Source: Cyclobacteriaceae bacterium (GTDB lineage: Bacteria; Bacteroidota; Bacteroidia; Cytophagales; Cyclobacteriaceae). Taken from it: 64,000 nucleotides of DNA. Position 1 is the first letter of the stretch, and each line of letters starts with the position of its first letter. The position numbers and the translations under genes were made by a program. Shown here one piece after another: positions 59,853-64,000 of the stretch. The notes under the pieces were generated by a model. That model ran no database searches, was not told where the DNA came from, and worked only from the letters and a program-made list of their open reading frames with translations. Where the stretch lies: positions 3,829,501 to 3,893,500 of the forward strand of contig CP075525.1 of the NCBI GenBank assembly GCA_025808415.1. The letters are read 5' to 3'.

Positions 59853-60259
59853 TTTTCTAAAGATTTCAGGAACTGCACTGGTGCTTGAACGGGTATTGAG
59901 GAAGATGTATAATCACGTGTATTGCGGGTAACTATTACATCTGCCTGAATATTTTGTGCACAATGGAAATGTAGCGCATCTTCAAAATCCTTAAATCCAG
60001 ATTTTAATGCATTCTCAAATTCTAATTTTGTGAGACTTACTACATCTGTCCAAACCATCATCTCCTGAATTACAGAGATCGGATTCTTTTTAGCCTTCCG
60101 AACAACATAGGCAACATTTGCCAGAGACAGTGATGAAGTGAATAGAGAATTTTTGTGGGTAATGCGTGATGCGATTACTCTCTCTGCATAATCCGAGAAT
60201 GGCTTTCGGTCTAGAACAAAATCCAAAAGCAAATTGGTATCCAAAAAAAACTTTTGCAT
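59849..60259 (-). CDS. PIN-domain ribonuclease toxin (VapC-like)
   Basis: This 136-residue PIN-domain protein has the acidic residues of the active site: Asp in FFLDTNLLLDFVLDRKPF, Glu in the middle (TKLEFENAL), and Asp in GFKDFEDALHFHCA and VIVTRNTRDYTSS. VapC toxins cut tRNA or rRNA and are held in check by the paired antitoxin. Its ATG overlaps the stop of the upstream antitoxin gene (TAATG), and its TGA overlaps the TTG of nadD. Confidence 0.88.
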   Translation of the reverse strand: MQKFFLDTNLLLDFVLDRKPFSDYAERVIASRITHKNSLFTSSLSLANVAYVVRKAKKNPISVIQEMMVWTDVVSLTKLEFENALKSGFKDFEDALHFHCAQNIQADVIVTRNTRDYTSSSIPVQAPVQFLKSLEN

Positions 60260-60516
60260 TATTTCAAATGCTTCTCCAAAATATAATCAGCTATTAGATC
60301 TTTATAATTTAAATCTTTCGAAACACCCCTGGCTATCCCTTTAAATTTTCGGAGATTTTCTAACATAATCTTCCTTTCTTTAGCCTCTGGGCTCTCATGA
60401 ATTGAGGAGATATGCTCTTCGAAAAGTTTAGAAATACTTGTACCCCTTTTTTTAGCGTATCGCTTAGCTTTGGCAGCCAATTTAGCGTTCACACTAAGTG
60501 TCAGTTTCGTTGTCAT
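60259..60516 (-). CDS. RHH-like antitoxin (DUF6364 type) of the PIN toxin
   Basis: This 85-residue protein begins MTTKLTLSVNAKLAAKAKRYAKKRGTS, a ribbon-helix-helix-like N-terminus seen in DUF6364 antitoxins. The Lys-rich middle (SPEAKERKIMLENLRKF) and a helical C-terminus that would contact the toxin follow. It overlaps the PIN gene start and lies 59 bp downstream of gmk. It is AT-rich like other acquired genes in the window. Confidence 0.82.
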   Translation of the reverse strand: MTTKLTLSVNAKLAAKAKRYAKKRGTSISKLFEEHISSIHESPEAKERKIMLENLRKFKGIARGVSKDLNYKDLIADYILEKHLK

Positions 60517-60574
60517 AAATCTGCTCCTATGTAAAGTTACTTAAAGCGAGGTTACTAGTTCAAATGAAACACCA

Positions 60575-61141
60575 TTATCTTTTAAAATCATCATACAAGC
60601 GCTGTGCCTCCGCTAACGACTTTTCCAGATTTTCATTAACCAGCACCACATCAAATTTGTCGGCAAAAGTCATCTCAAACTTGGCTTTGAATAACCGCTG
60701 CGACAAGCTGGCATGCGATTCCGTACCTCTTCCGCGAAGGCGTTGTTCAAGTATTTCCATGGATGGAACTTTTACAAAAACAGAAAGTGCCTTGTTGCCA
60801 AAATATTTTTTTAACGCCAACCCGCCCTTAACATCCACATCGAATATAACATTCTTCCCTTCATCCCAGATTCGCTGTATTTCAGTTTTTAATGTACCGT
60901 AGTAGTTCCCTTCGTACACCTCTTCCCATTCAATAAACTCATCCTGATCAATTTTCTTTTTAAATTCTTCGGGTGTGAGGAAATAATAATCTTTTCCGTG
61001 TTCTTCTTTACGGCCACGTTTGTCGCGGGTAGAGGCAGAGATGGAAAACCCGAGGTCGGGGTTGTGGGCCAATAAATGTTTTACGATAGTAGTTTTTCCG
61101 GAACCGGAAGGCGCGCTGAAAATAATTGCTTTACCAGCCAT
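60575..61141 (-). CDS. gmk: Guanylate kinase
   Basis: This 188-residue kinase forms GDP from GMP. Walker A is FSAPSGSGKTTI, the GMP-binding part STRDKRGRKEEHGKDYYFLT, and the lid ends with RLRGRGTESHASLSQRL. ATG overlaps the stop of the anti-sigma gene (TAATG). It normally lies beside nadD in Bacteroidota, and here a toxin-antitoxin pair separates them. Confidence 0.97.
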   Translation of the reverse strand: MAGKAIIFSAPSGSGKTTIVKHLLAHNPDLGFSISASTRDKRGRKEEHGKDYYFLTPEEFKKKIDQDEFIEWEEVYEGNYYGTLKTEIQRIWDEGKNVIFDVDVKGGLALKKYFGNKALSVFVKVPSMEILEQRLRGRGTESHASLSQRLFKAKFEMTFADKFDVVLVNENLEKSLAEAQRLYDDFKR

Positions 61142-61401
61142 TAATGCGGAATGTTTTGGCTGATTTGATTCTTGATTCGTTCCACCAGTTCAGGTGGTGC
61201 CCCGTTTCCATTGCATTTTGATTTTATGAGCATTTTTATGGTTACCTCCAGGCTGTACGACTTGTAGCAAGGCATGCATTCATCAAGGTGGGCTTTAAAC
61301 TGATGTTGTTGCTCCGGTGTAGCGTCACCATCCAGCACCAATTGAAGCATTTCCATGCATGAAAGCTTTTTACCTTCGGGTGAGTTGGTAGAGTCAGGCA
61401 T
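61141..61401 (-). CDS. Zinc-finger anti-sigma factor
   Basis: This protein of about 86 residues starts at the ATG at 61401 (MPDSTNSPEGKKLSC). A GTG at 61443 would add 14 residues overlapping the sigma gene and is less likely. The zinc-binding anti-sigma motif HxxxCxxC is in FKAHLDECMPCYKSY, with an additional Cys in LSCMEMLQL. ZAS-type anti-sigma factors bind and block the sigma factor until metal loss or oxidation. It follows the sigma gene by 4 bp. Confidence 0.88.
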   Translation of the reverse strand: MPDSTNSPEGKKLSCMEMLQLVLDGDATPEQQHQFKAHLDECMPCYKSYSLEVTIKMLIKSKCNGNGAPPELVERIKNQISQNIPH

Positions 61402-61405
61402 AGGC

Positions 61406-61990
61406 TCAGGTATTTTTATATCCCATTTGTTTGGCGTAATCACTTAACTTTTCCTTCAGCAGGTTACGGGCCCTGTGCAGGCGGCTACGAACCGTACCAA
61501 TAGGAATATCTAAAATTTTTGCCATCTCCTCGTACTTAAAACCCTCCAGGTCGCAAAGAATGATAACCGTGCGAAAATCAACATCCAACGAATTTAATGC
61601 GTTGGATATTTCGTCACCGATCATATCCTGCAACGACTCTACCCGTAAATCCGGTGTGATCTGCCGATCAACATCATCGGAATTATAGTAGGTCTCAACT
61701 TCCTGATAATCGACTTTGGCCGGCTCTTTACTTTTCTTGCGGTAGTCATTAATAAAGCTGTTCTTTAAAATGCGGAACAGCCATGCCTTGGCATTAGTTC
61801 CGCGCTCAAACGAATGTATAAAACGAAAAGCTTTCAGGTAGGTATCCTGTACCAGGTCATTCGCATCGTCTTCATCGAAGGTAAGCCGGTAGGCAAAGTT
61901 GTACATGGAGTTGATGTGGGGCATAAACTCATCATGAAAAACCTGTAATTTCTCTGCCTCGGTATAGTTTTGCCGTATTTCCTCTTCCAT
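61406..61990 (-). CDS. ECF sigma factor (sigma-70 family)
   Basis: This 194-residue ECF sigma factor starts at the ATG at 61990 (MEEEIRQNYTEAEKL). Region 2 has DEDDANDLVQDTYLKAF and TNAKAWLFRILKNSFINDYRKK, and region 4 has LCDLEGFKYEEMAKILDIPIGTVRSRLHRARNLL. It is paired with the downstream zinc anti-sigma factor, as in SigR/RsrA-like systems, so a redox or metal signal is likely (inference). It may also drive gmk and nadD. Confidence 0.93.
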   Translation of the reverse strand: MEEEIRQNYTEAEKLQVFHDEFMPHINSMYNFAYRLTFDEDDANDLVQDTYLKAFRFIHSFERGTNAKAWLFRILKNSFINDYRKKSKEPAKVDYQEVETYYNSDDVDRQITPDLRVESLQDMIGDEISNALNSLDVDFRTVIILCDLEGFKYEEMAKILDIPIGTVRSRLHRARNLLKEKLSDYAKQMGYKNT

Positions 61991-62024
61991 GGATTCCAAA
62001 AGTAACAAATCGTTGTTTAGACAA

Positions 62025-62068
62025 AAAATAAATAAAAATAAAGTCGTTGCGGATTACACAACGACTTT
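62025..62068 (-). terminator. Terminator of the vWA gene
   Basis: On the minus strand AAAGTCGTTG pairs with CAACGACTTT (62059-62068 and 62040-62049) with a 9-base loop, then ATTTTTATTTATTTT. It lies 24 bp after the vWA gene stop. Confidence 0.9.
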
Positions 62069-62091
62069 ACGGGCAAAGGCCAACCGGGTGA

Positions 62092-63948
62092 TTATCGTTT
62101 TGCCATCACTCCGCCAAACGACTTCACCATGTTGATGAACTCAATGCGATAGCCTTCTTTGTCAATTCCACGGGCGCCTTGTGCCAGTTGCACAACATCA
62201 TTATACGAATAGGATTTCACATACTCTGACTCGCGCAGCAGCATACCAAATGCTGCAACCGATGCCGACCACCTGAAATTATCGGATGTTTTTTCAAGGG
62301 AAACCTGGTTATCGTTCATCGGGTGTACGATCAGTTTACTGGTATCACCATCGGGCTGTTTGTAGCGAAACTTTACGGTCATCAATTCATTTGACCGGGC
62401 AGCAGCAGGATCGATCTTTATGGTTTGATATTTCAGCGGATCGATTTTAAAGAATTCGCTATCAACACCAACTGGAATTATTTCATACAAGGCCGTTACG
62501 GTATGGCCTGAGCCTAAATCTCCGGCATCTTTCTTATCGTTGTTGAAGTCTTCACTCTTCAGCAACCGGTTTTCGTAGCCGATTAGCCGGTAAGCTTTTA
62601 CTTTGGCAGGGTTAAATTCCACTTGCAGTTTTACATCTTTTGCAATGATGAACAAGGTTCCGCCAAATTCATTTACCAGTACTTTTTTAGCCTCTGTCAA
62701 ATTATCAATGTAGGCGTAATTACCATTGCCCTTCATGGACAAGGTTTTCATTTTTGAATCTTTATAGTTGCCCATGCCATAACCCAGCACCGTTAGAAAC
62801 ACTCCGCTTTGTTTTTCCTCTTCGATCAAACGTTCCATGGCAGCATTGCTGGATTCACCCACATTAAAATCACCATCGGTGGCGAGGATAACCCTGTTAT
62901 TACCGCCCTGTTTAAAATGCTTTTTAGCCGTGGCATACGCTAATCGTAATCCGGCACCCCCGGCTGTTGATCCTCCGGCTTCAAGCCTGTCGAGCGCTTC
63001 AATTATCTTCTTTTTCTCAGCACCCGATGTTGGCTCAAGCACCAACCCTGCCGCTCCGGCATATACCACGATCGATACGTGATCTTGCGGGCGCAACTCA
63101 TTGACCAATAATTTGAAAGATGACTTCAGCAACGGTAAACGGTTGGGCATATCCATTGAACCTGAAACATCAATTAAAAACACAAGATTTGATGGAGGTA
63201 AATTTTCTGTAGGTATGCGTTTGCCCTGCAACCCAATATGCACCAGCTTATGCTGCCTGTTCCAGGGCGCAGATGAAATTTCGGTAATGATATTGAACGG
63301 GTGCTCACCTTTCGGCTGGCTATAGTCATAATCGAAATAGTTTATCAGTTCTTCAATCCGTACGGCATCTTTCGGTGGGCGTTGACCATTATTTAAAAAC
63401 CTGCGCACATTACTGTACGAGGCCGCATCCACATCAATTGAAAAGGTGGAAAGCGGGTTCCGTAAGGCATCGTGAAAAATGTTTTCGTTTATACCGTCAT
63501 ATTCCTCGGTGTTAAAAGCAGGCAAACGGTATTCAGCCGGATAGTGAGAAGGGGCCATGTAATAGTCGGCTGATGGGCCAATCTTTTCGGCCCTTTTATA
63601 ATCCCTGCCTGGGTAGCTATGCCCGGTTACAACTACTTCGCTTAATTGGGTTGCATCCACCAAAAGTTGCACATCAACAACACTTCGCGACCCGGTTTTT
63701 ATTTCCTGGCTTACAAACCCAATAAAAGAAAAAATCAAAGTCCCGCCACCAGAAGGCACCTGGATAGAATATCGGCCATGCGCATCGGTAACCACACCTG
63801 TTTTGCTTCCCTTCAGCACTACATTTACTCCGGGCATTGGACTACCATCTTCTGCGGAGGTAACCTTGCCGCTAACAACCCGTTCCTGCAGGTTAAAGCC
63901 CATGCTGGTAAACAACAGGGTACTCAAAATGATAAATTGCGTTTTCAT
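62092..63948 (-). CDS. Exported von Willebrand factor A protein (YfbK-like) with SusC-type N-terminus
   Basis: This 618-residue exported protein has a signal peptide (to about 17). A carboxypeptidase-regulatory-like domain (about 22-105) almost repeats that of the SusC gene at 0.75-4 kb (DGSPMPGVNVVLKGS, GGTLIFSFIGFVSQE, TQLSEVVVTG). A von Willebrand-A domain (about 240-420) follows, with the MIDAS DxSxS in FLIDVSGSMDMPN and TDGDFNVGES. The C-terminal YfbK-type (DUF3520-like) region has YKQPDGDTSKLIVHP. No TonB barrel follows. vWA domains bind metal and protein partners; its partner is unknown. It has its own terminator. Confidence 0.88.
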   Translation of the reverse strand: MKTQFIILSTLLFTSMGFNLQERVVSGKVTSAEDGSPMPGVNVVLKGSKTGVVTDAHGRYSIQVPSGGGTLIFSFIGFVSQEIKTGSRSVVDVQLLVDATQLSEVVVTGHSYPGRDYKRAEKIGPSADYYMAPSHYPAEYRLPAFNTEEYDGINENIFHDALRNPLSTFSIDVDAASYSNVRRFLNNGQRPPKDAVRIEELINYFDYDYSQPKGEHPFNIITEISSAPWNRQHKLVHIGLQGKRIPTENLPPSNLVFLIDVSGSMDMPNRLPLLKSSFKLLVNELRPQDHVSIVVYAGAAGLVLEPTSGAEKKKIIEALDRLEAGGSTAGGAGLRLAYATAKKHFKQGGNNRVILATDGDFNVGESSNAAMERLIEEEKQSGVFLTVLGYGMGNYKDSKMKTLSMKGNGNYAYIDNLTEAKKVLVNEFGGTLFIIAKDVKLQVEFNPAKVKAYRLIGYENRLLKSEDFNNDKKDAGDLGSGHTVTALYEIIPVGVDSEFFKIDPLKYQTIKIDPAAARSNELMTVKFRYKQPDGDTSKLIVHPMNDNQVSLEKTSDNFRWSASVAAFGMLLRESEYVKSYSYNDVVQLAQGARGIDKEGYRIEFINMVKSFGGVMAKR

Positions 63949-64000
63949 GTTTGTTTTGTTTGGTTTACGTGGATGAGATGCAGGTGCTTTGCGGATTCCA

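Overview
This is a 64-kb chromosomal window from a Bacteroidota bacterium, most likely of the order Cytophagales (inference). Supporting signs are a SusC/SusD pair, a TAnnTTTG-type -7 promoter element before rplU, weak or absent Shine-Dalgarno sites, BatD, DUF5686 and carboxypeptidase-regulatory/TonB proteins, an archaeal-type UbiA prenyltransferase, and single-protein class Ia ribonucleotide reductase subunits. Most genes are housekeeping or common Bacteroidota genes with moderate G+C. Three short stretches are visibly AT-rich and look acquired: 14.05-14.6 kb, 32.6-35.4 kb and 59.85-60.5 kb.

Layout. 0-4 kb: a SusD lipoprotein cut by the window edge and its SusC transporter. 4.2-8.8 kb: rpmA/rplU, and divergently nrdB-nrdA. 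8.8-13 kb: a DUF3127 protein, acs, a ZIP metal transporter and apbE, all on the minus strand. 13-15.5 kb: ruvB, a small DUF6883/DUF4926 pair, and queG. 15.6-21.4 kb: two esterase-like hydrolases, two ATP-grasp-type proteins, a GCS2/YbdK ligase and a class I glutamine-amidotransferase-like enzyme, forming a compact amidoligase cluster of unknown product. 21.5-31 kb: batD-aroC-TPM (genes directly abutting), a P-type cation ATPase and two tandem dicarboxylate/glutamate symporters. 31-32.6 kb: an Nfu scaffold and an EEP-family hydrolase.

32.6-35.6 kb is an accessory patch. It holds a small lipoprotein gene split by a complete IS3-family element, an RHH/PemK toxin-antitoxin pair and a small zinc-ribbon gene. 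These are separated by long imperfect palindromes whose ends (GTTGTAGG/CCTACAAC and GTTAGCG/CGCTAAC) recall integron attC sites. No integrase is visible.

35.7-49 kb: omega-amidase and aminotransferase (probable methionine/glutamine transamination salvage), def, ruvX, a hemerythrin-like protein, a CtpA protease, homogentisate dioxygenase, purN, a UbiA prenyltransferase, a TonB receptor under a TPP riboswitch (hence a probable thiamin transporter), a biotin carrier protein, and pyrH-frr. 49-56.5 kb: a membrane-anchored small protein, a saccharopine-dehydrogenase-like reductase, glutaminyl cyclase, a TapB-like protein, a class A acid phosphatase, a 19-residue Cys/Gly-rich peptide gene, a SigZ-like sigma factor, and the selenium genes selD and mnmH. 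56.5-64 kb: a DUF5686 outer-membrane protein and an operon of ECF sigma factor, zinc anti-sigma factor, gmk, an RHH/PIN toxin-antitoxin pair and nadD. nadD carries an in-frame 9-residue tandem repeat. The window ends with a von Willebrand-A protein that shares its N-terminal module with the SusC at the other end.

The strongest candidates for something new are the amidoligase cluster, the attC-like cassette patch, and the tiny cysteine peptide beside SigZ and the selenium genes. No tRNA, rRNA or CRISPR array was seen.
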